NCBI GenBank assembly: GCA_025998295.1
Contig: BNVT01000064.1
Coordinates: 1-7,049, forward strand
From: Endomicrobiia bacterium
GTDB lineage: Bacteria > Elusimicrobiota > Endomicrobiia > Endomicrobiales > Endomicrobiaceae
DNA length: 7,049 nucleotides
Direction: 5' to 3'
The translations under genes and the position numbers were made by a program. The notes under the pieces were generated by a model, which was not told where the DNA came from, did no database searches, and worked only from the letters and a program-made list of their open reading frames with translations. Shown one piece after another: positions 1-6,590 of this stretch. The stretch's first letter is position 1, and every line of letters begins with the position of its first letter.

Positions 1-95
1 CCTGCAAATTGGAGAGGAAACGACTGCGACAACAACTGATAAAACATGTATTTTTTGTGTGTTTGTCGTGATTCTAATAGTTAAGGGATCTCTGT

Positions 96-872
96 ATGGT
101 TTACAACGTCCATCTTGATGTATTTGAGGGGCCTTTAGATCTTCTTTTACACCTTATAAAAAAGAATGACCTCGAAATCAGCGATATAAAAATAGCTGAA
201 ATAACGGCTGAATATCTTTCGTATCTGGATTTAATGCAAAATTTAAACATAGATGTTGCTGGTGCATTTATTGTTATGGCATCAACTCTTATGCAAATAA
301 AAGCCAGAGCGCTGCTTCCGTTTGACAATAACGAAGACAGCAAAGAAGAGGATCCCTTAGACCAGCTTAAAAACAGGCTTCTTGAGTATCAAAAATACAA
401 AGAAGTCGGGAAGTTGTTGTCATATAAAATTATGGAAAATTCGCAGATTTATTACAGATCTATTCCTGTTATGTGTAAGCAAGATTTTGTTTTAGACGCT
501 ACGATTTTTGATTTAATGAGCAGTTTTCGTGAGGTTTTAACAGCTCTTCCTGAGAATGTAAAAGAAATTATGTATCAGGAAATTCCCATTGAAACAAAAA
601 TTAGAGAAATTCTTGACATTTTAGAGGGAAAACAGTATATCTCTTTTGCAGAAATATTAAAGATGCAAAGTACTAGAATGGCTCTTATAGTTTCCTTTAT
701 TGCTGTTTTAGAGCTTGTGAAAAATAAGCAGATTGTCGTAAAACAATCTGAGTCGTTTTCGAAAATAAGAATATATAGGGTTTATAATGAGTATGATTCT
801 AACCAAAAAGAAGAAAATGAAAATGTTTTTCAATCCATAGAAAGAGAAAGAATAGATGATGCGCAGTTGTAA
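96..872 (+). CDS. scpA: Segregation and condensation protein A (kleisin subunit of SMC-ScpAB)
   Basis: ScpA is the kleisin that bridges the two Smc heads and binds a ScpB dimer, forming the bacterial condensin that compacts and separates the chromosome on the nucleoid. The 258-residue product has the usual family length. The N-terminus (residues 8-21, DVFEGPLDLLLHLI) is the characteristic ScpA opening that contacts the Smc neck. Residues 40-75 continue the helical N-domain, including the run GAFIVMASTLMQIKARALLP. A charged linker (78-90) and central helices follow, then a C-terminal winged helix (about 165-229, with FAEILKMQSTRMALIVSFIAVLELV-like helices and the FSKIRIYR strand). The ATG at 96 is supported by an AAGGGA Shine-Dalgarno at 83-88, seven bases upstream. 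scpB follows after 71 bp on the same strand, the usual pairing. The acidic tail after residue 230 is family-typical and variable. The 95 bp upstream hold no gene I can identify. Confidence 0.96.
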   Translation: MVYNVHLDVFEGPLDLLLHLIKKNDLEISDIKIAEITAEYLSYLDLMQNLNIDVAGAFIVMASTLMQIKARALLPFDNNEDSKEEDPLDQLKNRLLEYQKYKEVGKLLSYKIMENSQIYYRSIPVMCKQDFVLDATIFDLMSSFREVLTALPENVKEIMYQEIPIETKIREILDILEGKQYISFAEILKMQSTRMALIVSFIAVLELVKNKQIVVKQSESFSKIRIYRVYNEYDSNQKEENENVFQSIERERIDDAQL

Positions 873-943
873 CAAAAATCTTGACATTTTTTTTGTGGGG
901 GGGCTGATGTTAGTTGTTGAGAGTATAGTTCAAGGGGAAGAAG

Positions 944-1474
944 ATGGAAATATCTGAAGTCAAACAAATTTTAGAGGCATTACTTTTTGTTTCTGAAAGA
1001 TCTTTAAGTTTAAAAGAGTTAAAAGATATATTGAAATCCGATTATTCCGATACTGATAATATTGAAAAAATTTTAAATGAATTAAAAGAGGGATATTCAG
1101 TATTAGACAAACCTTACGAAATTAAATTTGTGGCAGATGGATGGATTTTTGCTACAAAACCTGAGTACTCTCCATGGATAAAAAAACTGTTTAAAGAAAA
1201 AACAACTTTTAAATTGTCTCCGTCTGCACTGGAGACACTGGCTGTGATTGCGTACAAACAGCCTATAGTAAAGGCGGAGATTGACGATATAAGAGGTGTT
1301 GAATCTTCAGGTGTTATAGATACGCTGCTTGAAAGAAAATTGATAAAAACAGTTGGCAGAAAAGAAACTTTGCGAAGACCTTTGCTTTACGGCACAACTC
1401 AGGATTTTTTAAAACATTTTGGACTTGCTCATTTAAGCGAACTGCCTCTTATTTCTGAACTGTTGCGCGATTAG
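944..1474 (+). CDS. scpB: Segregation and condensation protein B (SMC-ScpAB subunit)
   Basis: ScpB dimerises through its N-terminal winged helix and binds the middle of ScpA, completing the condensin complex. The 176-residue product has the two-winged-helix layout: residues 1-80 form the first domain (EVKQILEALLFVSERSLSLKEL) and 90-161 the second. The second contains the most diagnostic stretch, LSPSALETLAVIAYKQPI at 91-108, then AEIDDIRGVESSGVIDTLLE and RRPLLYGTT at 144-152. The usual Gly-Arg-Pro before LLYGTT is Arg-Arg-Pro here, a small deviation. The protein ends about 15 residues after the second domain, so it lacks the long tail seen in some homologues. The start ATG at 944 follows AAGGGG (932-937) with six bases of spacing. 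The 71-bp gap after scpA holds no promoter or terminator that I can see, so co-transcription is likely. Confidence 0.96.
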   Translation: MEISEVKQILEALLFVSERSLSLKELKDILKSDYSDTDNIEKILNELKEGYSVLDKPYEIKFVADGWIFATKPEYSPWIKKLFKEKTTFKLSPSALETLAVIAYKQPIVKAEIDDIRGVESSGVIDTLLERKLIKTVGRKETLRRPLLYGTTQDFLKHFGLAHLSELPLISELLRD

Positions 1475-1529
1475 CGTTTGTACATAAAATGAAGAACAGG
1501 CTGAAAATAAGGAAGGAAGGAGAAAAATT

Positions 1530-1773
1530 GTGAAAACGAAAAAGGAATAATTGTAATTGTTTTATTTAGTCTTGCCTTAAGTTCATGCGATAAAAAGAAT
1601 GCTGTGCCTGTAAACAGAAGAAGGCATGCTACCCCAGAGAAAATAGAAGAAACAAAAGAAGCGCAAACAGCAAAACAACAAACAGACGCAAAAGCAAAAG
1701 CGGTGGGGGCGACACAAAAAGTACAGGCGGTGGTACAGGTGCATCATTGACTCCAAGCTCAAAATGGAGGTAA
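1530..1773 (+). pseudogene. Decayed small lipoprotein gene with two frameshifts
   Basis: No intact reading frame spans this stretch, but three frames join into a sensible protein of about 81 residues. An AAGGAG (1517-1522) precedes a GTG at 1530. That frame (GTG AAA ACG AAA AAG GAA TAA) stops after six codons. One added base in the A run shifts it into the frame that encodes KGIIVIVLFSLALSSC, a classic signal peptide with lipobox L-S-S-C and Cys codon at 1586-1588. This frame has no ATG, GTG or TTG between the upstream stop (1508-1510) and the Cys codon, so it cannot start by itself. After a polar Lys/Glu/Ala/Gln region a second one-base gap near 1701 leads into a Gly/Thr/Ser tail (GGGDTKSTGGGTGASL) ending SSKWR and TAA at 1771-1773. 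Without that shift the frame ends at 1750. The mature part looks disordered and its function is unknown. Asp follows the Cys, which in enterobacteria favours retention in the inner membrane. Sequencing error is the main alternative to true decay. Confidence 0.72.
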
Positions 1774-1881
1774 CGTTCTCAACCATGGCATCTTTTTACA
1801 TAATGTGATACGTTTTGTGGTAAATTAATTTTGAAATTGGTGTGCTGTGCTTGCCTTGAAGAAATAGATGGGTGTGTTTTT

Positions 1882-1912
1882 AGGCACTAGCCAAGAAGTA
1901 GTGCTTTTGCTT
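1882..1912 (+). terminator. Probable intrinsic terminator upstream of dapL
   Basis: GCACTA (1884-1889) and TAGTGC (1899-1904) form a perfect 6-bp stem, extended by one G-U and one A-U pair, around a 9-base loop. The run TTTTGCTT follows directly. It would end transcription from the scpAB/lipoprotein side and insulate dapL. The stem is short and the T-run is interrupted, so this is a moderate call. Confidence 0.5.
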
Positions 1913-2006
1913 GATAGATGTTCCACACTCCATATGGGCAAAAAGAAAAGAGGGAAAGACAACAATAATTTGTTTATTTTACGTGTAACAGCAAACATCA
2001 TCAGAC

Positions 2007-2013
2007 AAGGAGG
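2007..2013 (+). promoter_or_regulatory. Strong Shine-Dalgarno of dapL
   Basis: AAGGAGG lies eight bases before the ATG at 2022. It is a near-complete anti-Shine-Dalgarno match and fixes the start codon of dapL. No convincing -35/-10 pair is visible between the upstream terminator and this site. Confidence 0.85.
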
Positions 2014-2021
2014 TTTTTGCA

Positions 2022-3197
2022 ATGGAAATTCGTTACAATGAAAAACTCAAAAAACTACCGCCTTATCTTTTTATTGAGATAGATAGGAAGAAAAAAGAAG
2101 CCATAAACAAAGGTGCAGATATTATATCTTTGGGAGTTGGTGATCCTGATATGTCCACGCCTGAACATATTGTAAAGTCTATGCAGGAAGCTGTTGCAAA
2201 ACCTACAAATCATCAGTATCCGTTTGGTGTCGGGCTGCCAGCATATAGGAATGCCGTGGCTGAATGGTATAAAAAAAGATTTAATGTTAATTTAAGCTTA
2301 GACGAAGTATGTGCTCTTGTAGGATCCAAAGAAGGTATAGGGCATATACACTTAGGTTTTATAAATCATGGTGATGTTGTTTTGATTCCTGAACCGGGTT
2401 ATCCTGTATATAATACAGGGACAATTTTTAGCGATGGGGCTCCTTATTTTATGCCTTTGCTTGAAAAAAACAATTTCTTGCCTGATTTAGATTTGATACC
2501 TGAAGATGTTGTTAAAAAGGCAAAATTAATTTTTGTAAATTATCCTAATAATCCTACGGCAGCAGTTGCTCCTAGAGAGTTTTATATTAAACTTATAGAG
2601 TTTGCAAAAAAGAATAGTATAATCGTAGCTGCAGATGCCGCGTATTCTGAAATATATTATGATGAGAACGAAAAGCCGTTAAGCTTGCTTGAATTTCCAG
2701 GAGCTAGAGAAGTCTGTGTAGAGTTTCACTCTCTTTCAAAAACTTATAATATGACAGGTTGGCGTATAGGCTGGGTATGTGGCAATAAAGATATTGTAGC
2801 AGGTATTGCTAAAGTTAAAGATAACTATGATTCAGGTGTTTTTCAGGCCGTTCAAGAAGCTGCGGTTACAGCACTTGTGTCTTCACAAAAGTGTGTTGAA
2901 GATGCAAGAAAAATATATAAGGAACGCAGAGACGCCTTGGTTGAAGGTTTGCAAAAATTGGGGTGGGAGATAAATTTGCCCAAAGCTTCATTTTATGTAT
3001 GGGCAAAAGTACCAAAAGGATATTCGTCATCACAAGTTGTTTCTAGGCTGCTTGAAGAAGCGTCTATAGTTTGCACGCCTGGTAACGGTATGGGCAAAAG
3101 TGGCGAAGGATATGTGAGGTTTGCGCTTACTGTAGGAGTGTCGAGAATTAAAGAAGCCGTAGAACGTATAAGTAAAATGAGGTGGAAGGATATTTAG
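2022..3197 (+). CDS. dapL: LL-diaminopimelate aminotransferase (DapL)
   Basis: DapL is a PLP-dependent class I/II aminotransferase that converts tetrahydrodipicolinate directly to LL-diaminopimelate with glutamate as amino donor. It bypasses the acylated intermediates of the DapD/C/E route and feeds both peptidoglycan and lysine synthesis in the cytosol. The 391-residue product has a typical length. The N-terminus KLPPYLFIEIDRKK (10-24) and GVGDPDMSTPEHI (38-50) are hallmarks of the DapL group. GSKEGIGHIHLGF (101-113) supplies phosphate contacts, EPGYPVY (124-130) the stacking region, and NYPNNPT (173-179) the conserved Asn. D205 and Y208 should contact the PLP ring. SLSKTYNMTGWR (237-248) contains the Schiff-base lysine K240, and R366 in GEGYVRFALT should bind the substrate carboxylate. 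All key residues are present, so the enzyme looks functional. It stands alone, with a terminator upstream and a long gene-poor stretch downstream. Another aspartate-family aminotransferase is the only real alternative. Confidence 0.92.
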   Translation: MEIRYNEKLKKLPPYLFIEIDRKKKEAINKGADIISLGVGDPDMSTPEHIVKSMQEAVAKPTNHQYPFGVGLPAYRNAVAEWYKKRFNVNLSLDEVCALVGSKEGIGHIHLGFINHGDVVLIPEPGYPVYNTGTIFSDGAPYFMPLLEKNNFLPDLDLIPEDVVKKAKLIFVNYPNNPTAAVAPREFYIKLIEFAKKNSIIVAADAAYSEIYYDENEKPLSLLEFPGAREVCVEFHSLSKTYNMTGWRIGWVCGNKDIVAGIAKVKDNYDSGVFQAVQEAAVTALVSSQKCVEDARKIYKERRDALVEGLQKLGWEINLPKASFYVWAKVPKGYSSSQVVSRLLEEASIVCTPGNGMGKSGEGYVRFALTVGVSRIKEAVERISKMRWKDI

Positions 3198-3458
3198 ATC
3201 TCTTTTTCAAGTCTAAGAAACAATGCCAAGAGATGGATTTAACTTATATATGATTTTGCTACTTTTGTAGGCATTTTGTATGTCCTTATTACAAACCAAT
3301 AATAAAATCAACAGGCTTATTTGTGCGTGATTTTTATATAACCAAAACAAAAAATGTTAAAAGTTAGGCACTATTAAAGAGATTTTATAGGATATTTGCA
3401 AAAGACATAGTGCACATATAAAGAATCTCTATGCAAGAGAGGTTTAATGTAATGGCAA

Positions 3459-3572
3459 ATGAACACAAAGAAGTTTCTAGCAAAAGGAGAAATTGAAGGA
3501 TGTAAAAAAGCAGCAAAATAAGGACATTCTGGTGACAAAACAGCATTAGCAAAAATTCATGGAAGTAGGTAG
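3459..3572 (+). pseudogene. Possible fragment of a short Lys-rich gene with an in-frame stop
   Basis: From the ATG at 3459 one frame reads MNTKKFLAKGEIEGCKKAAK, stops at TAA (3519-3521), then continues in the same frame as GHSGDKTALAKIHGSR to TAG at 3570-3572. The composition is coding-like (Lys/Glu/Gly/Ala) and a single change at the TAA would join the two halves. The nearest purine-rich GAGAGG lies 16 bases upstream, too far for a good RBS. I do not recognise the family. It could be chance, or the remnant of a larger gene whose ends are lost. Confidence 0.25.
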
Positions 3573-3766
3573 TTTCGCCGTTTTTGTGGTTTCTGTAATT
3601 TAACCAAATATCAAAATAGCCAGATAACACAGGTATAGGCACAGGGAGTGGCAGTAACAAAAATAATTAAAAGTTGATCGTAAGTTTCGCCTTATGTTGC
3701 CCGCTTTGCTAGTTCACTTCTTTTCAAGCCCCTTAAGTACCTAAAAATAGACTTTTAAGTAAAGTT

Positions 3767-3914
3767 CTTTGTCCCTGAGAACACACCTTTTGTTTTTGTA
3801 AGTTTTCTTAGGTGTAACGATTAAATGACTCTAACGCAGTTGTCTTGCAAATTAAGTCTTCTTAAATCTCTGATGGATACTTCCAAGGAGTTTTATCTAA
3901 GATTAAAGACAAAG
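3767..3914 (+). promoter_or_regulatory. Possible structured 5' leader of the MerR-type gene
   Basis: CTTTGTC (3767-3773) and GACAAAG (3908-3914) are perfect inverted repeats about 135 bases apart. Between them lie a 6-bp hairpin ACACCT/AGGTGT (3783-3816 region) and a TGGA-TACT-TCCA hairpin (3874-3885), itself flanked by CTC (3868-3870) and GAG (3888-3890). The closing helix ends next to the purine-rich GAGAGGGG that serves as Shine-Dalgarno for the gene at 3928, so folding could affect translation. Scattered words resemble parts of the TPP aptamer (CTGAGA at 3775-3780, CTGATGGATA at 3870-3879), but the GC-rich pairing elements and the GCG segment of that riboswitch are absent. In AT-rich DNA short stems arise by chance, so this is tentative. 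Confidence 0.2.
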
Positions 3915-3927
3915 AGAGGGGAATAAA

Positions 3928-4302
3928 ATGTTTAAAATTCCGCCAATACCTGATAGGGAATATTTTAGTATCGGTGAAGTTTCTCAGATAACGCTTGTTC
4001 CAAAGTATACTTTAAGATACTGGGAAAATGAATTTAAACTTTTAAGCCCCATTAGAAAAAGTTCCGGACAGAGAAGATACCGCAAAGAGGAAGTAGAAAT
4101 AGTTTTCAAAATCAAAGATTTGTTGTATAACAAGCGCTATACTATTGAGGGTGTTAAAAAATATTTGATTGGTGATAAGAGAAAAAAGCTTATAGATGTG
4201 TCTCCAAATTTGGAATTAGATATAGAGCATATGCCTGACTCTAAATTTTTAAGAGATCTTAAAGACGAGCTAAAACATATTTTAAAACTGCTAAAAAAAT
4301 AA
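3928..4302 (+). CDS. MerR-family HTH transcriptional regulator (small, no obvious sensor domain)
   Basis: This 124-residue protein has a MerR-type winged helix-turn-helix. FSIGEVSQITLVPKYTLRYWE (about 13-33) matches the IGEVA...TLRYWE helix-turn-helix signature. The wing SPIRKSSGQRRYRKEEVEIV (40-59) carries the GxRRY element. DLLYNKRYTIEGVKKYL (64-80) is the second DNA-binding helix pair. The last 40 residues (KFLRDLKDELKHILKLLKK) look like a short dimerisation coil. There are no metal-binding cysteines and no ligand domain, so the effector is unknown. It resembles the stand-alone MerR-like regulators found beside housekeeping genes in several phyla. The start ATG follows GAGAGGGG (about 3914-3921) with suitable spacing. 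The gene is monocistronic, with a gene-poor interval before it and a terminator after it. DNA binding is well supported, but the regulated target is not visible here. Confidence 0.88.
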   Translation: MFKIPPIPDREYFSIGEVSQITLVPKYTLRYWENEFKLLSPIRKSSGQRRYRKEEVEIVFKIKDLLYNKRYTIEGVKKYLIGDKRKKLIDVSPNLELDIEHMPDSKFLRDLKDELKHILKLLKK

Positions 4303-4377
4303 TATAACCATAGGCAAATCACTTTAAGTTGCACCATAACAAAAAAAGAAGATAAGTTTTTGTTAAAAAGGTGGTAT

Positions 4378-4427
4378 AAAAGAGAGGATTTTTTGCTAAG
4401 CTCACCATGAGTTGATCCTCTTTTTTT
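4378..4427 (+). terminator. Intrinsic terminator of the MerR-type gene
   Basis: AGAGGAT (4383-4389) pairs with ATCCTCT (4415-4421), extended outward by a G-U and several A-U pairs using the flanking A and T runs. The loop holds a second hairpin, AGCTCA-CCA-TGAGTT, giving a stacked long stem. Seven T residues (4421-4427) follow. It lies about 80 bp after the regulator's stop codon. Confidence 0.8.
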
Positions 4428-4561
4428 AGTTACGGCATTAAGAATTTTCTGATGGTTACGTGTGGTAATTTTTTTGATTTTTTATATTTTTAACGTGTTT
4501 TTGCAATTTTATATTAGACCTCTTGCATAGCTAACATATAAAATATACAAAAGTACAATAG

Positions 4562-4970
4562 AAGTACTATGAAACAAAAAAGAAAGCAGTTAGGTCAGAC
4601 GTAATGGATTTAGTATTAATGGGAGTAAAGAAAGCATTTGATAAAAGAGTCAAGGATAGCAAGGAGAGAAGAAAAGAAAAGAAGAGAAAAGAAAAGATAG
4701 GACAAGTAGGTGAGCAAAGAGAAAATTGAGTATAGAAAAGATAGTAAAGATGATGGTTGAATACTTTAGGGCAATACCCGAACATATTATCAGACTTAGG
4801 CAAAATACATACAAACACACTAACCCTAAAAAAAGAGATCAAAGAAGCATTTGCTGACAAAAGAAGATAAGAAGTTCAATCAAAGAAGCACTCAAAAGCT
4901 GACAAAAGAAGATAAGGAGTTAAATAGAGAGATTTCATCAGATGATGAGGATTTAGTGAAAAATTCATAG
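4562..4970 (+). pseudogene. Decayed Lys/Glu-rich gene, family not recognised
   Basis: Several short frames here join into one coding-like sequence. One frame runs from about 4562 to TGA at 4727-4729 and reads AVRSDVMDLVLMGVKKAFDK and a basic KERRKEKKRKEK stretch; its first ATG is at 4604. A second frame then reads LSIEKIVKMMVEYFRAIPEH up to about 4795. The first frame resumes with LGKIHTNTLTLKKEIKEAFA and stops at TAA (4868-4870). A third frame (LTKEDKKFNQ, LTKEDKELNREISSDDEDLV) ends at TAG 4968-4970. At least three shifts are needed, so the gene is not functional as read. No clear RBS precedes the first ATG. The protein would be highly charged and helical. I do not recognise it. Its upstream end is uncertain because a TAG at 4559-4561 closes the frame. 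Confidence 0.5.
4853..4921 (+). repeat. Two 24-bp direct repeats, 45-bp period
   Basis: The 24-bp segments at 4853-4876 and 4898-4921 differ at one base (GATAAGAAGTT versus GATAAGGAGTT at their ends). The 45-bp period equals 15 codons, and in the third frame of the decayed gene both copies encode LTKEDK. This suggests an in-frame tandem duplication made before or during decay of that gene. Confidence 0.7.
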
Positions 4971-4979
4971 TATACATAC

Positions 4980-5007
4980 GGGCTTTTAGCCCTATTGAGT
5001 GTCAATA
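4980..5007. other. Two adjacent small stem-loops
   Basis: GGGCT-TTT-AGCCC (4980-4992) is followed at once by TATTGA-GTG-TCAATA (4993-5007). Both are perfect 5-6-bp stems with three-base loops. They sit ten bases after the last stop of the decayed gene, and there is no T-run. They could be a remnant 3' end structure or a small repeat element. Confidence 0.35.
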
Positions 5008-5055
5008 TCCAACACCCTTATACACCTTGATTATACTTGTTTCTTAAGGAACAAA

Positions 5056-5171
5056 TTGTTAAAAGGTTCGAAAATAGTCTCTAAAGACAGATATAGTAAT
5101 TACAAAAGACCTTTTGTTAAAAGGTTCAAAATAGTCTTAAAGAATAGATAAGTAATAGCAAAAGACCTTTT
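5056..5171. repeat. Tandem 58-bp element with inverted ends (two copies)
   Basis: Two imperfect copies lie head to tail: one begins TTGTTAAAAGGTTC at 5056 and the next at 5114. Each contains AAAATAGTCT and ends in AAAAGACCTTTTG. AAAAGGTT at the left of each copy (5061-5068; 5119-5126) can pair with GACCTTTT at its right (5108-5115; 5164-5171), giving a hairpin of seven Watson-Crick pairs and one wobble. The copies differ by small gaps and substitutions. No coding frame runs through them. It lies between two decayed convergent genes. Possible identities are a small non-autonomous repeat element or a duplicated terminator-like structure. Confidence 0.6.
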
Positions 5172-5583
5172 GGACTGCGATTTAACTTGGGTTGTGAGTA
5201 TTTGTAATTTTAAAGTTTAATACTTAAGTTATGTAAGAAGTCTATTGTTATCAGTCAGTTCACGTAAAGTAGTTTTCCCAGTTTTATCAAGCATTTCCCT
5301 AACTTTCTTATTTTTTAGCATCTCATCCTCATAGGTACTATTACTATTGTACGTGTCGCTGCTTTTACTCCTGTTGTCACTCGATCCCGCCACCCGATTT
5401 TTACACGCCTTTCCGTCAGGCGATCTCAGCCACGCCTTTCCGTCAGACCACCATTTCAGCCACGCCTGTCCGTCAGGCAATTTCAGCCACTCGTGTCCGC
5501 CAGTAGGCTCTCTCAGCCACACGCGTCCGCATCCGTTCCCAGCCACTCGTATCCGTCCCCAAACTTCAGCCACATCTTCCAGT

Positions 5584-5765
5584 CATCCCCAGACACCAAC
5601 CACTCCTTTCCGTCCAGCCATCACACCACTTGTAAAACTCATACCTCATACATAATAGTAGGGGTAGAAGAGTAAAATTGGAACTCCGAGAGGAACTTCG
5701 AGCGCCATTGTGGGTGCTCTCGCTCCTATGCCTGCCCATCCCCAGACACCAACCACTCCTTTCCG
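5584..5765. repeat. 29-bp perfect direct repeat flanking a 124-bp insert
   Basis: The same 29 bases occur at 5584-5612 and 5737-5765, 153 bp apart, a multiple of three. Read on the minus strand they encode GKEWLVSGD of the WL-repeat protein. Joining the outer flanks across one copy gives an uninterrupted repeat (DDNVGGKEWLVSGDDWKMWL), so the 153 bp look inserted. The 124 bp between copies (5613-5736) are not WL-repeat-like, contain an in-frame stop for the repeat frame, and include a short internal repeat GAACTCCGAG/GAACTTCGAG (5681-5690, 5693-5702). No transposase or terminal inverted repeat is seen. Confidence 0.75.
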
Positions 5766-5943
5766 CCGACATTATCATCTGGGCTCATCCAGAAGCCATA
5801 ACTTTCCAGAAGACGAGTCCAGCCACACCCACCCGTCAGTCTTAGACCTCAGCCACGCTTTCCCATCCTCAGACCTTAGCCATTTCTCCCCATCAAAAAT
5901 GAGCCAAAGTTTTACGCCTGCGGATAACGATTTCAACCACTTC

Positions 5944-6114
5944 CACCCGTCATCCTCAGATCTCAACCACTCCCTTCCCCCAACCGATCCCAACCACTTC
6001 CACCCGTTATCCTCAGATCTCAACCACGTCTTTCCCCCAACCGATCCCAACCACTTCCACCCGTTATCCTCAGATCTCAACCACGTCTTTCCCCCAACCG
6101 ATCTCAACCACTCC
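5944..6114. repeat. 57-bp tandem repeat array, three near-identical copies
   Basis: Copies start at 5944, 6001 and 6058, each 57 bp long. The second and third differ at two bases, the first and second at about three. On the minus strand each copy encodes 19 residues made of two WL units (WLRSEDNGWK plus WLGSVGGKT). Degenerate copies continue on both sides. GC over 6061-6120 is about 57 percent, far above the surrounding DNA. Such near-identity implies recent copy-number change by recombination or slippage. Confidence 0.9.
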
Positions 6115-6507
6115 CACCCGTCAGGCGAGTCCAGCCACCACCGCCCACCATACGAGGAACTCAGCCACACCCACCCGGCATCATCGTCAGGCAAGTTCAG
6201 CCACACCCACCAGTCAGACAATTCCATCCATTTTTGCCCTTCAGACGTTTTCAACCAGTCCCACTTTTTCTCTTTCATGAATTTCCGAATACGATTTTCT
6301 GCTTTTTCCTTCTCCTTTATCCGCAGCTCTTCCCGCTCTTTTTCCAGTACTTCCCGATTTTTTTCCTTCTCTTCATCCAGCTCTTGGCGCACTTCTTTCC
6401 GCCTTTTTTCTGTCTCTTCCAACGCATTTTCGCACTCTGTATCCCGATTTTCTTTCCGTTCTTGACGCCACTTTTTGTTCCGCTCTTCTTTCAGCTCTTC
6501 TTCTTTC

Positions 6508-6590
6508 GCTTTTTGCTGTGCTTCTGCTTTTGCTTTTGCTAATGCTAGTGCTTCTTCTTCTTTTGCTTTTTGTTGTGCTTCTTCTGCTTT
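6508..6590. repeat. 57-bp-period repeat within the helical region
   Basis: The segments beginning at 6508 and 6565 share GCTTTTTG(C/T)TGTGCTTCT. On the minus strand they encode AQQKAKEEE twice, 19 residues apart, inside the Ala/Lys/Glu helix of the lipoprotein. The helix therefore also grew by in-frame duplication, and with the same period as the downstream WL array. Confidence 0.6.

Larger units (their letters stand above)
3198..3927 (+). other. Long gene-poor interval between dapL and the MerR-type gene
   Basis: About 730 bp with no intact gene that I can support. The first 200 bp are AT-rich, with only a weak inverted repeat (ATCTCTT just after dapL and AAGAGAT about 27 bases on) and no T-run, so no clear terminator. 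The middle holds a possible gene fragment (3459-3572). The minus strand carries an open frame of 91 codons at 3385-3660 rich in Leu, Phe and Cys. It has no family resemblance that I recognise and overlaps the fragment, so it is not called. The last 160 bp may form a structured leader. Such long non-coding stretches fit a genome losing genes. Confidence 0.6.

Noticed and set aside
1..95. Tail of an upstream gene
   Set aside because: Short open stretches end at stops in each frame, but none carries a recognisable C-terminus, so no partial gene is called.
1825..2022. Minus-strand open frame of 65 codons upstream of dapL
   Set aside because: It overlaps the probable terminator and the dapL RBS, has no RBS of its own and no family resemblance.
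3385..3660. Minus-strand hydrophobic open frame of 91 codons
   Set aside because: No recognisable domain or good RBS, Cys/Leu/Phe-rich low-complexity composition, and overlap with a more coding-like + strand fragment.
3775..3890. TPP riboswitch upstream of the MerR-type gene
   Set aside because: CTGAGA and CTGATGGATA occur in order, but the GGGG/ACCC-type helix and the conserved GCG segment after the second hairpin are missing, and the downstream gene is not a thiamine gene. Kept only as a generic leader candidate.
4567..4860. Minus-strand open frame of 97 codons rich in Phe, Ser and Leu
   Set aside because: Shadow of the Lys/Glu-rich decayed gene on the + strand; its composition is that expected from complementing AAA/GAA codons.
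5056..5171. CRISPR-like array
   Set aside because: Only two adjoining copies that differ by indels, with no spacers between them and no cas genes in the window.
5710..6465. Long + strand open frame rich in His, Pro and Ser (SHTHPS-like repeats)
   Set aside because: It is the antisense shadow of the WL repeats. The minus strand has the RBS, start, lipobox, helical region and regular Trp motif; the + strand frame has no RBS and ends without domain logic.
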